Origin: Gaetbulibacter_A sp043876815
GTDB taxonomy: Bacteria > Bacteroidota > Bacteroidia > Flavobacteriales > Flavobacteriaceae
NCBI RefSeq assembly: GCF_043876815.1
Contig: NZ_JBAWKA010000001.1
Coordinates: 310,001 to 374,000 of the forward strand
Length of the DNA: 64,000 nt
Direction of reading: 5' to 3'
Shown one piece after another: positions 53,102 through 62,800 of this stretch. The notes under the pieces are model-generated. The model worked only from the letters and a program-made list of their open reading frames with translations, had not been told where the DNA came from and ran no database searches. A program made the translations under genes and the position numbers. The first letter of the stretch is position 1, and the number at the start of each line of letters is the position of its first letter.

Positions 53102-53142
53102 AAATGGCGAAGGTTTTCTCTCTATTTCCTTCGCCATTTTTT
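53102..53142 (+). terminator. Terminator of the first susCD operon
   Basis: A perfect 12-bp stem (53102-53113 with 53128-53139, core ATGGCGAAGG) with a 14-base loop is followed by T residues to 53142. It lies 17 bases after the susD stop. Confidence 0.9.
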
Positions 53143-53209
53143 AATTTATTAAGATAGGGTCTTGGTAATACCAAAATTATTCAACTAAAATTTAGAATCT
53201 TTCAGTCAT

Positions 53210-53264
53210 AAAAAAACGATTCCCGCATTGGTAATATCATTATATCCAATGCGATAATCGTTTT
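53210..53264. terminator. Bidirectional-type hairpin between susD and the CHRD gene
   Basis: AAAACGATT (53213-53221) pairs with AATCGTTTT (53256-53264) and CGCATTGG (53224-53231) with CCAATGCG (53246-53253), separated by a 2x2 internal loop. Read on the minus strand it ends in a T-run and is 111 bases beyond the CHRD gene stop, so it is the probable terminator of that gene. Confidence 0.65.
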
Positions 53265-53374
53265 TATTTATCCAATTTCTTGACTATTAATGTAGCATTG
53301 CTTAAAATCCTATGAATAGTCACTTATAATCAGAATGGTGTTATTCAAAAAAAAAACAACATTTATGGTTTTCT

Positions 53375-55297
53375 TTAATCAATAATGGTTATGACGCCAG
53401 TCTGAGGAGCATGAAATTCACAGTTGTAATACAGTGTGGCAGGTGCCTCAGCAGGAACTGTAAATGTTATTGTTCCTGAATCAGTTCCGTTGTTGGTAAC
53501 TCCTGTATTATAGGCATTTGCAGTTCCTGTTCCCTGAGCAGATTTGATATAAAACGGGTGTCCGGTGGCATTCACTGTAAATGTGTAGGTTTTTCCACGT
53601 TCTAAGGTTAGTGCTGGATTACTTGCGTTATTAAATCCACTGTCATTAAAGATGTAAGCCGTAGAACCACTGTTTGTAACATTATAATTTGTTGCTTGTG
53701 TCGCGCTTCCATCATTCGCTCCTATGTTGCCTTGCGCTACAATGGTTGCTAAGTCTGAATCGCTTAAGTGTACGTTTATATATCCATTAATGCTCAGAAG
53801 ATCCGTATAACTAACTTGTGTACCATTATTTAAGGCGGATATTTGTGTTTTGCTCATGCCGGTAGTTCCGTCAACAGAGTTCAAAGTTGCGATTATTCCT
53901 CCTCCGGTAGCAGCATCATTTTCATGAATGTGTGCGGGGTGAGAACCTCCTTCAGGCGTTCCTTCTAAAGCTAGGGTTATTAAAGTTGTTCCATTAACAC
54001 GTTCTTCAAAGGTTGCAGTACCACTTATCCCTGCAACATCAGCAGTATTCAGAGCATAGGATTTACTATTACCTGTGAGTTCATTTTGTCCGATATCGCC
54101 TTGAGCAACAATAGTTCCCAATTCGGCAGCACTCAGGTGCACATTGATATAACCATTATAACCTAAAACATCGCTATATCCAAATGCAGTATTGTCATTT
54201 AATTGGGCCACATTCGTTTTACTCATACCTGTATCACCATTTACAGAATTAAAAGTGAAAGCGATGCCTCCGCCTTCAGCAGCTGTATTTAGATGAATGT
54301 GAGCCGGATGTTCACCGCCTGCAGGTGTATTTTGCAATGCAAGAACAGCCAAGGCTTCACCATTAACACGCTCATAAAAAGTCGCAGTACCATCAATTTC
54401 AGCTACAGCTACAGCATTTAGTGAATAAGCTTTATTATTCCCTGTTAGTTCATTTTGTCCAATATCACCTTGAGCAACAATAGTCCCCAATTCAGAAGCG
54501 CTTAGGTGCACATTAATATAGCCATCAAAATCCATGATATCAGCATACCCAAATGGAGTATTGTCATCTAATTGGGCGACATTAGTCTTACTCATTCCTG
54601 TATCACCATTTACTGAATTAAAGGTGAACGCAATGCCACCACCTTCTGCAGCTGTATTTAGATGAATGTGAGCCGGATGTTCACCGCCTGCAGGTGTATT
54701 TTGCAATTCAAGAACAGCCAAGGCTTCACCATTTACACGCTCATAAAAAGTCGCCGTACCATCAATTTCGGCTACAGCCACAGAACTTAAACTATAAGCT
54801 TTACTAGTGCCTGTTAGCTCATTTTGGCCAATATCTCCTTGAGCCACCAGCGTACTCAATTCAGAAGCGCTCAGGTGTACATTTATGTAGCCATCGAAAT
54901 CGAGAAGACCGTTATATGAAATAGCGGTTCCATCATCTAGTGCCGTAAAAACTGTAGTACTTTTTCCGGTACTACCATCAACGGGTTCTAAACTAATAGC
55001 TATTCCTCCGCTTTCAGCGGCGGTGTTAACATGAATGTGAGCCGGATGGCTTCCGCCGGAAGGTGTGTTTTGTAAGTCTAGATCAACTCGTATTGAATTG
55101 TCATCTAATTCTAAAACTGTCGCCGTTCCCGAAATAGAGGGGTTTGCAACGGAGTTTAGAGCGTATACTTTCGACATCCCGGTGGGCTGAGGCTCTTGGG
55201 GATTGTCTATTACCGGGCTGTCATCACTACAATTAGTTAATGACAAACTCAATAACAAAACTAAAACCGATTTGAATGTTTGTGGTAATTTTTTCAT
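53375..55297 (-). CDS. Lipoprotein with four CHRD domains and a C-terminal cupredoxin-like domain
   Basis: The 640-residue protein has a lipoprotein signal (C23 in LTNCSDD). Four CHRD domains follow at about 43-160, 166-283, 289-406 and 412-530, each with the motif HPAHIHxNxAAxxGG and ending GYINVHLSxxxLxTIVAQG. The last 100 or so residues are cupredoxin-like with HPFYIKSAQGTG and YYNCEFHAPQTG, giving the His, Cys and His of a type 1 copper site; an axial methionine is not evident. Domains 2 and 3 are nearly identical (369-bp period), showing a recent duplication. It is probably displayed at the cell surface; CHRD function in bacteria is not known. Confidence 0.88.
   Translation of the reverse strand: MKKLPQTFKSVLVLLLSLSLTNCSDDSPVIDNPQEPQPTGMSKVYALNSVANPSISGTATVLELDDNSIRVDLDLQNTPSGGSHPAHIHVNTAAESGGIAISLEPVDGSTGKSTTVFTALDDGTAISYNGLLDFDGYINVHLSASELSTLVAQGDIGQNELTGTSKAYSLSSVAVAEIDGTATFYERVNGEALAVLELQNTPAGGEHPAHIHLNTAAEGGGIAFTFNSVNGDTGMSKTNVAQLDDNTPFGYADIMDFDGYINVHLSASELGTIVAQGDIGQNELTGNNKAYSLNAVAVAEIDGTATFYERVNGEALAVLALQNTPAGGEHPAHIHLNTAAEGGGIAFTFNSVNGDTGMSKTNVAQLNDNTAFGYSDVLGYNGYINVHLSAAELGTIVAQGDIGQNELTGNSKSYALNTADVAGISGTATFEERVNGTTLITLALEGTPEGGSHPAHIHENDAATGGGIIATLNSVDGTTGMSKTQISALNNGTQVSYTDLLSINGYINVHLSDSDLATIVAQGNIGANDGSATQATNYNVTNSGSTAYIFNDSGFNNASNPALTLERGKTYTFTVNATGHPFYIKSAQGTGTANAYNTGVTNNGTDSGTITFTVPAEAPATLYYNCEFHAPQTGVITIID
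54040..54790. repeat. Near-identical internal duplication of 369 bp in the CHRD gene
   Basis: The segment containing GATGAATGTGAGCCGGATGT (54292 onward) recurs at 54661 onward, a shift of exactly 369 bases or 123 codons. The flanking bases over about 300 bp differ only at scattered, mostly silent positions. This explains the near identity of CHRD domains 2 and 3. Limits given are approximate. Confidence 0.8.
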
Positions 55298-55616
55298 TTT
55301 GTTTAATCTTTTTTATTTATTCTTAAACAAAGATACACTTTTTAATGATATATATAGTATAAATCTGACTTGAAATGAAAAATAATATTCACGCATAACT
55401 CAACATTCTATGGTTTGTGAGGAAAGGATATTTTTATAAAATGAAATTGAATTAGAGTTTTAAAGCGACTATTTTTATTTAAAAAGAAGGATTTTTTCAT
55501 TTTCCTTATTAAGGAGATAAACTTTTTATTTAATCTCCTATAAAAATGACTGTCTATCAAATTATTACATTGAAATAATGACTAAATTTAAAACTAACAA
55601 ACCAAAAATTTTAGTG
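55298..55616. other. Divergent intergenic region of the CHRD gene and the broken lipoprotein gene
   Basis: This 319-base AT-rich stretch has a good minus-strand -7 element at 55328-55335 and a weak stem GGAGAT/ATCTCC near 55514-55541. No open frame was seen. Confidence 0.6.
55328..55335 (-). promoter_or_regulatory. Candidate -7 element of the CHRD lipoprotein gene
   Basis: The minus strand reads TATCTTTG, a perfect TAnnTTTG match, 31 bases upstream of the start codon at 55297. A -33 TTG is not at standard spacing. Confidence 0.5.
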
Positions 55617-56066
55617 ATGAAAATTAAACTACTAGTCCTGACCTTGGCATTATTTTGGGCCTGTTCTGATGCCAGTAAAAATTCGGAAGATATAAAATAG
55701 GTTATTCTAGATCTTGAAAAAAAGGCCCTTGATAGTTGGGCCATGGGAGACCCCTTGGGCTACGCTGAGAACTTTGCTGAAAATGCTACCTATTTTGATG
55801 ATATCGGCGCCCAAAATAGAGTAAACGGGAATGCTGCATTAACAGCTTATTTTAAATCTTTGGAGGGTAAGATTCCAACGCATAACTATGAGCTTGTTGA
55901 TCCAAAAGTTCAGGTATTTGATAATGTGGCTATACTTACCTTGCGGTATAATGCCTCCACCATGGATAACCAGCCAGGTCCGCCATGGAAATCGACCTCC
56001 ATCTATAAATTAATAAATGGAGAATGGAAGGTGGTTCATGCCAACTGGTCTTTAATAAAGAATTAA
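55617..56066 (+). pseudogene. SnoaL/ketosteroid-isomerase-like lipoprotein interrupted by an in-frame TAG
   Basis: An ATG at 55617 opens a lipoprotein signal (MKIKLLVLTLALFWACSD, lipobox cysteine C16) that reads through SKNSEDIK into an in-frame TAG at 55698-55700. The same frame continues with VILDLEKKALDSWAMGDPLG and a complete SnoaL-like domain (YAENFAENATYFDD, then VQVFDNVAILTLRYN and INGEWKVVHANWSLIKN) to the stop at 56064-56066. One base change, for example from CAG, would restore a normal 149-residue gene. Translation could restart at the internal ATG 55743, giving a 107-residue cytoplasmic fragment without its export signal. I call it a recent nonsense pseudogene. Confidence 0.8.
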
Positions 56067-56097
56067 CAGGGAAAATTGTTAAGGAAATCTGTAATGA

Positions 56098-56208
56098 GTT
56101 GCGGAGGTTAAACTTAATAATGTGCCTTTGCCTGCAACCGACTATTGGTATATTATTGTTTATAATAAAGAAGAAACAACTCAGAATCATTTAGCTCTAA
56201 AACTCTGA
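56098..56208 (+). pseudogene. Relic of a T9SS type B sorting domain C-terminus
   Basis: Within the gap after the broken lipoprotein gene, one frame reads VAEVKLNNVPLPATDYWY, then IIVYNKEETTQNHLALKL and a TGA at 56206-56208. The LPxTDYWYxxxYN...HLALK pattern is that of the last 35 residues of type B T9SS sorting domains (compare LPSDDYWFSVSL...GHFTLKR in the giant protein at 43.5 kb). Upstream of it the frame is closed by TAA and TGA, so only the tail of a lost gene remains. Confidence 0.65.
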
Positions 56209-56350
56209 TTAGCTCCTTTTTTAATAAAAAATGGTCCGGATTGGTGCTTCATGGATTATTCTGGATAGTAACTATTATTGATCGGATTAATTTTAGTATT
56301 AATTAATACTTCTGGTATTAAAATTGATGCCTTATTTAAAATTTTAAAAT

Positions 56351-57166
56351 ATGAAACGGATCATTATTTGTTTGGTTGTATTCGGATTCACCACACATTT
56401 TGGATTTGCTCAGTCTAAAATTAACAGAGCTGAAAATAGTCTAAAAAAGGAGCACACATCGTATGGTAATACCGCTAATGATAATAGGAGTGATGGTGAT
56501 AACAGCGATAACTTTTTTGTGCAAGCTCTGACGGAAGTATTTGTTCAGGGATTTTTATATGTAACCTATTATTCTTTCATTGGAGGTCCCAACGAATTTT
56601 CCAATAGTAAAATCAGCAAATATCCCTATTACAATTCAGACAAGGGAAATTTTAATTATGATTTCGACGAAAATGTAAGTAGGTTTCGAGCTGACCTGTC
56701 AAGCCGTTATATTTTCGAAAATAACACACTTAATGGAATGCATTTAACGGGAGATCTAAGGTTCCTTAAGCGGATAGGTTTTGAAGCAGACTACACTCAA
56801 TTATGGGAAAAAAGTCCGAACTTCGGATCAGATGCCTTGGCCATATATAGCTTCGTGGCAAAGTATCATCGGATTCCAAGTCAAAAATTCGATCTGTGGT
56901 GGGGTCTGGGAACTACCTATGTTGCAGGTAGTATTAATGAATTTGGTTTCACCTATGGCTTAGGAGCCGAGTTGTTTTTTGCCAGACCCCTCAGTGTTGA
57001 AGCAAATTTTAATCAAACGTTTATCAATACGGAAACGGTTAATAAATTGAATTTTTTATTGAATTATCACAAAGGGAGATATAAGATCTTGGGGGGTTAT
57101 GAACACCTAAAAATAGGAACTCAGGATTTTTCTATGATCATTTGTGGGTTAGGACTGTCCCTATAG
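56351..57166 (+). CDS. Secreted or outer-membrane protein of unknown function
   Basis: The 271-residue product has a signal peptide (MKRIIICLVVFGFTTHFGFAQ). A charged, Asn-rich spacer (residues 25-55) is followed by amphipathic strands alternating with turns, for example SRFRADLSSRYIFENNTLNG, GLGTTYVAGSINEFGFTYG and a final SMIICGLGLSL, which is the pattern of a small outer-membrane beta-barrel. The last residue pattern is compatible with barrel insertion. I do not recognise a family. It stands alone between the T9SS relic and the convergent barrel protein gene. Confidence 0.6.
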   Translation: MKRIIICLVVFGFTTHFGFAQSKINRAENSLKKEHTSYGNTANDNRSDGDNSDNFFVQALTEVFVQGFLYVTYYSFIGGPNEFSNSKISKYPYYNSDKGNFNYDFDENVSRFRADLSSRYIFENNTLNGMHLTGDLRFLKRIGFEADYTQLWEKSPNFGSDALAIYSFVAKYHRIPSQKFDLWWGLGTTYVAGSINEFGFTYGLGAELFFARPLSVEANFNQTFINTETVNKLNFLLNYHKGRYKILGGYEHLKIGTQDFSMIICGLGLSL

Positions 57167-57188
57167 TGATCGTTAACCCAATTTCTTT

Positions 57189-58322
57189 TTAAGATTGGGT
57201 CTTATTGAAATCTATCCCGTGGTCCATAGTCTTCTCTTTTTTCTTAAATCGATACGTGAGATTACAATTAATCAGGTAATCGGCAAATGCAGCGTCTCCC
57301 TGCCTAAAAACTCCGGTTTCTGCTGTTCGTTGCTTATCCTCGTAACTCTGAGTTCTGTTCCGGATAAGTGCTACAGGAACATTTAAACCGATACTCAATT
57401 TATTGGAGTTATAATAGATCCCGGGATCCACAGACACAACATATCCAGGTCTGCGATATCCGGCGCTTCCTCCAATAAGATCGGAGGAAGGAATGCCTTC
57501 CAATCTTCCTCCTAAATACAGGCTAAATCCCTGAAGATTTGTAAAATAGATGGCTCCTAATTGAGCGGCATATTGGTCGGGAACTGAAAATTCACTTCTT
57601 CCATTTCGTGTTAATACACCATTGGTTTCCCTTGCGTTAAATAAATAATATAAGGTGGTGGTAAGCATAAATTTGTGTGATAAACTATGAAACCCTTCAA
57701 CATTTAAGTTAAATCCAAAACCACCATCACCGGGTTGAATGGATTGATCGACCACAGCATCTATTGTTTGGTCCCTATTGGGGCCCTGATTGTAGAAGGT
57801 GTCCGTATATGAAAAATCCCCGGTTGGGAGCTTAATACCGGCCCCAATACCATAATTGTAAGACCGCGAATTGGGTTCAAATAACCAATATCCGGCTCCA
57901 ATTCGTAAATCGGCCAAACCGCTTGATCGTGTTATATTACGGTCACCAAGACTGTTTCCGCCATGTTCATACATGGAAGATCTTTCGTGTGAAACAAAAG
58001 GGATCAGTAAATTGGCATACAACCGATCACTGAGATAGTAGTTAACAGCAACATCAACAAAATAAGAGTGATTTATAACGTTGGTGCCTTCTGTTATGCG
58101 ATTGGTTTCTTCAGTAGTACCTCTGAAATGACGAAACGATTTGAAATAACGAACATTTGTACCAACTGAAAAGTCTCCTTTGTTTAGGGAAGATCCCATT
58201 TCCATTTGGTTGGCATTACAGGATGAAAAACCGCGTATGGCCACACAACCTTGGGCCATCAAAGAATGATTAATAATTATGGTTAAGAAAAGCACTAAGA
58301 ATATTTGTAATATTTTTTTCAT
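57189..58322 (-). CDS. Outer-membrane beta-barrel protein of unknown function
   Basis: The 377-residue protein has a signal peptide ending SLMAQ (about residue 24), then a short Cys-containing N-terminus (GCVAIRGFSSC) and repeated amphipathic strands such as GDFSVGTNVRYFKSF, GLADLRIGAGYWLF, YGIGAGIKLPTGDFSY and KFMLTTTLYYLFNA. GAGIKLPTGD is the type of turn found in transporter-like barrels of the phenol-degradation (meta-pathway) family, which is my best guess. The C-terminus extends beyond the barrel with a basic tail (KKKEKTMDHG). Two 16-bp direct repeats lie upstream. Function is unknown. Confidence 0.6.
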   Translation of the reverse strand: MKKILQIFLVLFLTIIINHSLMAQGCVAIRGFSSCNANQMEMGSSLNKGDFSVGTNVRYFKSFRHFRGTTEETNRITEGTNVINHSYFVDVAVNYYLSDRLYANLLIPFVSHERSSMYEHGGNSLGDRNITRSSGLADLRIGAGYWLFEPNSRSYNYGIGAGIKLPTGDFSYTDTFYNQGPNRDQTIDAVVDQSIQPGDGGFGFNLNVEGFHSLSHKFMLTTTLYYLFNARETNGVLTRNGRSEFSVPDQYAAQLGAIYFTNLQGFSLYLGGRLEGIPSSDLIGGSAGYRRPGYVVSVDPGIYYNSNKLSIGLNVPVALIRNRTQSYEDKQRTAETGVFRQGDAAFADYLINCNLTYRFKKKEKTMDHGIDFNKTQS

Positions 58323-58400
58323 CTATTTATTAGGATTTTTATATCCGGCTAAAGTAGATGTATTCATATACTCGACGTTGTAAGTAAAAGTTAAAAACCT

Positions 58401-58436
58401 TAATGAAAGATTAATTTAACTAATGAAAGATTAATT
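58401..58436. repeat. Two 16-bp direct repeats upstream of the barrel protein gene
   Basis: TAATGAAAGATTAATT occurs at 58401-58416 and again at 58421-58436, a 20-base period. They lie about 80 bases upstream of the barrel gene start and just beyond the end of the regulator gene. They could be operator sites. Confidence 0.55.
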
Positions 58437-58468
58437 GATTATAGAATACTTAAGGTCTGAGTACCAAT

Positions 58469-59617
58469 TTACCTGCAGTCATTTTGGATATACTGATCAT
58501 TAAAAATGTAGATCTTGTTATAATCGACTGTGAAACGACCGATATTAAAATGACAATTAAAACTCATTTCGTCACCTTCTGTTATAAGATTAAAATCAAC
58601 ATTTGGCGCCAAGGAGGGATCGCAGGATATGGGTTTTGAATAGTCTTCTAAACGATTTAATGAAATAGCTTTTATTTCATCTTTGATGGTTTGTATCTGT
58701 CTCTCGTTATCCAACTGTTTTTCTAAAACCTTATCATCTACAAATTCAATATCGCGACCTAAAGCCTTTCCGGTACGTTGAATTAAACTACTATCAATTT
58801 CAAATTCGGTTCTGAAAAAGGTATGTACAAAAGCGATCTTGACAAAATTTTCGTCTTTGTTGAGGTCTGAGGTATTATATGAATTTCTAATTTTGGTATT
58901 CGACCCTTTTGTTAAGAAGGAGTCTATAGGATACTCCCGCTTATCGTACCATATTTCATGTTTTTGATATTCGTAACCTTCAAATGACTCTCCCAAGTCA
59001 TCACGCTCATCCATACATCTTGCATACATTATGGCTTCTTTAGCAACATAATGAAAGCCATTTTGTTCACGATAAAAAGGAATTTTATATTCATTCTTCA
59101 AAGTCCAGTTCCCTTGATATTTATAACAAGGATAATAACAGTCGGCAGGGAGCTCTTTTAATTTAGTGTAAGGCTGTATGTAATTATTATCAAAGCCCCA
59201 TTTCAACATATCGTATCGGGAAGAGTTGGTAACCACCTTGGTTTTTTCTACAGAATTATAAATACTGTATGATAACCAGGCTATAATGGATACAAGAAAA
59301 AGAATAACTATGAAATAAACTTTGCGTTTTGGCCGAACCATCGAAATGGTATTGGTTTGATTTGGGTTAGATTTTTTAATGTGATCTAACTCTAATAAAC
59401 GATCTATATTTCTAACAGCCCGCTTGAATTCACCTTCTGAAGCGGTATTGTTTATCAATCGCGAAAACTGCGAATCACTATAGAACAAATCTCGTGCTAT
59501 GGTAGAATTACTGGTCGATTCAAATTTATTTCGCGCCACATCATAAGTCCCATAACGTTTAGAGAGTTTGGCTATAAAACTATGGTGAAGATCATCTGTG
59601 TTTTTGTGGTTTTCCAT
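58469..59617 (-). CDS. Probable membrane-anchored HTH regulator next to the second susC
   Basis: The 382-residue protein appears to span the membrane once: cytoplasmic residues 1-99, a transmembrane helix at 100-120 (VYFIVILFLVSIIAWLSYSI) preceded by basic MVRPKRK, and a large C-terminal domain outside the cytoplasm. The N-terminal part has a segment STIARDLFYSDSQFSRLINN (38-57) with the spacing of a helix-turn-helix. The outer domain has several cysteines (CYYPCYKY, YARCMDER, FNCHF) that could form disulfides. It is divergent from the second susC (202-base gap), so a ToxR/CadC-like regulator of that locus is a reasonable inference. I do not recognise a named family. Confidence 0.55.
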   Translation of the reverse strand: MENHKNTDDLHHSFIAKLSKRYGTYDVARNKFESTSNSTIARDLFYSDSQFSRLINNTASEGEFKRAVRNIDRLLELDHIKKSNPNQTNTISMVRPKRKVYFIVILFLVSIIAWLSYSIYNSVEKTKVVTNSSRYDMLKWGFDNNYIQPYTKLKELPADCYYPCYKYQGNWTLKNEYKIPFYREQNGFHYVAKEAIMYARCMDERDDLGESFEGYEYQKHEIWYDKREYPIDSFLTKGSNTKIRNSYNTSDLNKDENFVKIAFVHTFFRTEFEIDSSLIQRTGKALGRDIEFVDDKVLEKQLDNERQIQTIKDEIKAISLNRLEDYSKPISCDPSLAPNVDFNLITEGDEMSFNCHFNIGRFTVDYNKIYIFNDQYIQNDCR

Positions 59618-59657
59618 TTAAATAATGACGGCAATCGCGATGGTTAATGTAATAAAT

Positions 59658-59687
59658 TTCGATAAAATTTGATAAAATTTGCTAAAA
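59658..59687 (+). repeat. Three tandem 10-bp units upstream of the second susC
   Basis: TCGATAAAAT, TTGATAAAAT and TTGCTAAAAC follow one another without gaps, in the intergenic region between the regulator-like gene and susC. One-turn spacing could suit a phased protein-binding site or simply reflect A-tract DNA. Confidence 0.4.
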
Positions 59688-59819
59688 CCCTAAAATTCCG
59701 ATTAAAAAATTATATAATTGACAAAAAATAACCCTAAATCTTAAGACTTTACCAATATAGTTTGATTCTAATTTAGGAGTCTAATTCAGTAAAACTAAAC
59801 TATTAAAACTAATTTTAAA

Positions 59820-62800
59820 ATGAAATGTTTAACTAAAACGCTATTTTTTTTATTTCTCTGCTCATTTCAATTCGTGCTGGCTCAAACGGAGGTGCAAGGA
59901 ACCGTTACCGATGAGCAAGGCCTGCCCTTAGCAGGCGTAAGCGTATTAGAAAAAGATGCAAATAATGGAGCGGTTACCGATTTTGACGGTAAGTACACAT
60001 TAGAACTCAAAACGCAAAACCCAAGTTTGACCTTTAGTTACCTCGGATTTAAATCCGTAACTATTCCGGTAAATTCTCAGCAGGAAATTAATGTGGTTCT
60101 TGAAGAGGACCTTGAGGATTTGGATGCTGTGATTGTAAACGCCATTGGTTTCACAAAGAAAAAGGACGATCTTGGATATGCCAGTTCAACGGTTGAAGGT
60201 GACGCCGTAGCGAAATCAGGTGAATCAACGGTTCTAAATGGCTTATCGGGTAAATCTTCAGGTGTTAGAATTACTAGAAATTCCGGTGATCCCGGCGCTG
60301 GTTCTTACATCCAAATTCGTGGACTTTCCTCAATTGAAAGAAACAGTCAGCCTTTAATCATTGTCGATGGAATTCCAATAAGTAATGATGTACGAGGAAA
60401 TAGTGATCGAGGAGGGGTGAGTCAACAATCTCGTCTAAACGATATAAACCCTAACGATATTGAATCGGTTACGATTCTTAAAGGTGCCTCGGCGGCAGCA
60501 TTATGGGGTACGCAGGCTCTTGGTGGTGTGATCAATATCACCACGAAATCTGGAAAATATAACAGTAAAATGTCGGTGAGCTTAAAATCAACGTATTCTT
60601 TAGATCAGATAAATGTTAAATATCCAACCCAGACAAAATTTGGTCAGGGAGATAATGGCGTTTATAATCAACGGTCCAGAGACTCGTGGGGTGACCTGAT
60701 TTCGGCACGCTCCGGTGAAGATGATGTTTTTGACACGACAGGAGAATTTTATGTCGATCAGAATGGCCGAGTATATTACCCAATACTTCAAAAAAATTCC
60801 AGACAAATTTTTGATGATTCCAATTTCGATCAGGTGTTTGGGAATGGGCACTTTCTGGAAAACAATTTGAGCATCTCAGGTGGTACGGCAAAAAGTACCA
60901 TGTTCTTTAGTTTAAGTGATTTGAATCAAGAAGGTATAATCAAAAATAATTCAGATTACAGACGGTCTACAGTTCGATTCAATGCGAAGACAGATTTTAC
61001 AGATGCAACAAATTTAAAGGTTAGTTCAACCTATGCCAGAACCAGTTCAAATCGAATTCGATTAGGAGCTAACTCATCTGGTTTATATTTAGGTTTATTG
61101 CGAAACCCGGCTGATTTTGATATTTCCGGATATCGCGGAGATTATTATCCATCCAGTGATAGTTCACCAATTCCTAATAGACACCGATCCTATAGAGAGC
61201 CATTGGGTGCTGACGCCACAGCGACCTATAACAATCCATTATGGACCATTAATGAACAAGAAAATAAAGCCGATGTAGATCGTTTTATAACTAATTTTCA
61301 ATTAACGAATACCCCTAACAGTTGGTTAACGCTGATCGCTCGAGCAGGTGTAGATCATTACTCCGAAAAGCGTTCAGAGTTTATGACTCCGGGTTCGGCC
61401 GCAGGAGCCTTCAGATCGGGATATTTTGAACAATCGACAGCATCAAACACGATATTTAACACTGATTTTATTTCCAAAGCGGCTTTTAATGTGGAGGATG
61501 TTGTAGATGGAACCTTTTTGTTAGGTTTTAATTACAATAGTAAATCAAGAACAGTTAACGGTGCAGAAGGTACCGGATTTATTCAATTTTTAGATGTGGA
61601 CAGCGGAATTCGTGATATCGATAATACCTTAATCCAAAACACAGCGGTACAAAGTTCTTTTGGACGCGAGCGAACGGCTGCGGTATATTCCTCACTTTCA
61701 TTTTCTATGTATGATATGCTTTTTATTGAAAGCACCATGCGTATTGAAAACGCCTCGACCTTCGGGGAAAATTCAGATAAACCTTTCCTATTTCCATCCA
61801 CTTCCTTGGCTTGGCAATTTACAGAATTAGAGCCTTTTGCTGACGGCGACTTTTTATCTTTCGGTAAATTAAGAGCGTCATACGCAGAAGTAGGGGTGCA
61901 ACCTGCGAGGTATAATACTTCTAGTGTATTTGTATCACCTACCTACCGCGATGCTTTAGGGGGCGGTTTAAATACCGGATTGTTTGGGAACGGAGCTTTT
62001 GTTCCTAGTATTAATAGAGGAAACGCGTCTCTAAAACCGGAACGAAAGAGAGAATTTGAATTGGGTACTGATCTGAGGTTTTTAAAAAACAGATTATCTC
62101 TTGGTGTTACTTATTTCCAAAATGTTACCGAAGATGTTCTCTTGAATTTCCCGGTGGCCAACTCAACAGGTTATGCCAGTATTTACACCAATGGAGCTGA
62201 GATAGAAAATAAAGGTCTAGAGATTGACCTGAGTTATAAAATTTTGAACACAAATAATTTCTCATGGTCTTTAAATGCCAATTTTACCTCTGTTAAGAAT
62301 GAAGTTACTGATTTAGCAGGTGCTGAATCTGTAAACCTTGGAGGTTTAGCTGCGGTAAGTTCCAGAGCTGTTGAGGGCTACCCTTTGGGCGTGCTTTGGG
62401 GTTCTAGAATATTACGTAATGATGACGGATCAATTGTTTATGATGAATTTGGTTTTCCCGAACAAGATCAGGTTGAAGGGGTTATTGGAGATCCCAATCC
62501 AGACTGGCAAGGTGGACTTACGAGTACCTTTAAGTACAAGAATTTTAGGCTATCGGTATTATTCGAAACCTACCAAGGTGCTGATATTTTTGCCGGAACA
62601 AAATCGGTAATGAGTGATTTAGGAACCTGGTATGGTACCGGTAACGAGGTTACGGCTACTAGAAATTACTTCGAAGCGAATGGAAATATTATTAATATCG
62701 GAGAAACCTTCAGAGGAAATATAACTGATTTTGGAGCGGGTCCTGTGGCCTTAACTGAACCTTGGTATAATGGCGACGGAGGATTCTTTAGTGGTGGTAA

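Noticed and set aside
53700..55100. Regularly spaced repeats that might be a CRISPR array
   Set aside because: The period is 369 bp, the repeats are coding and no cas genes exist in the window.
55698..55700. TAG recoded as an amino acid
   Set aside because: No sign of pyrrolysine or suppressor machinery in the window, and other genes here use ordinary stops; a simple nonsense mutation is more likely.
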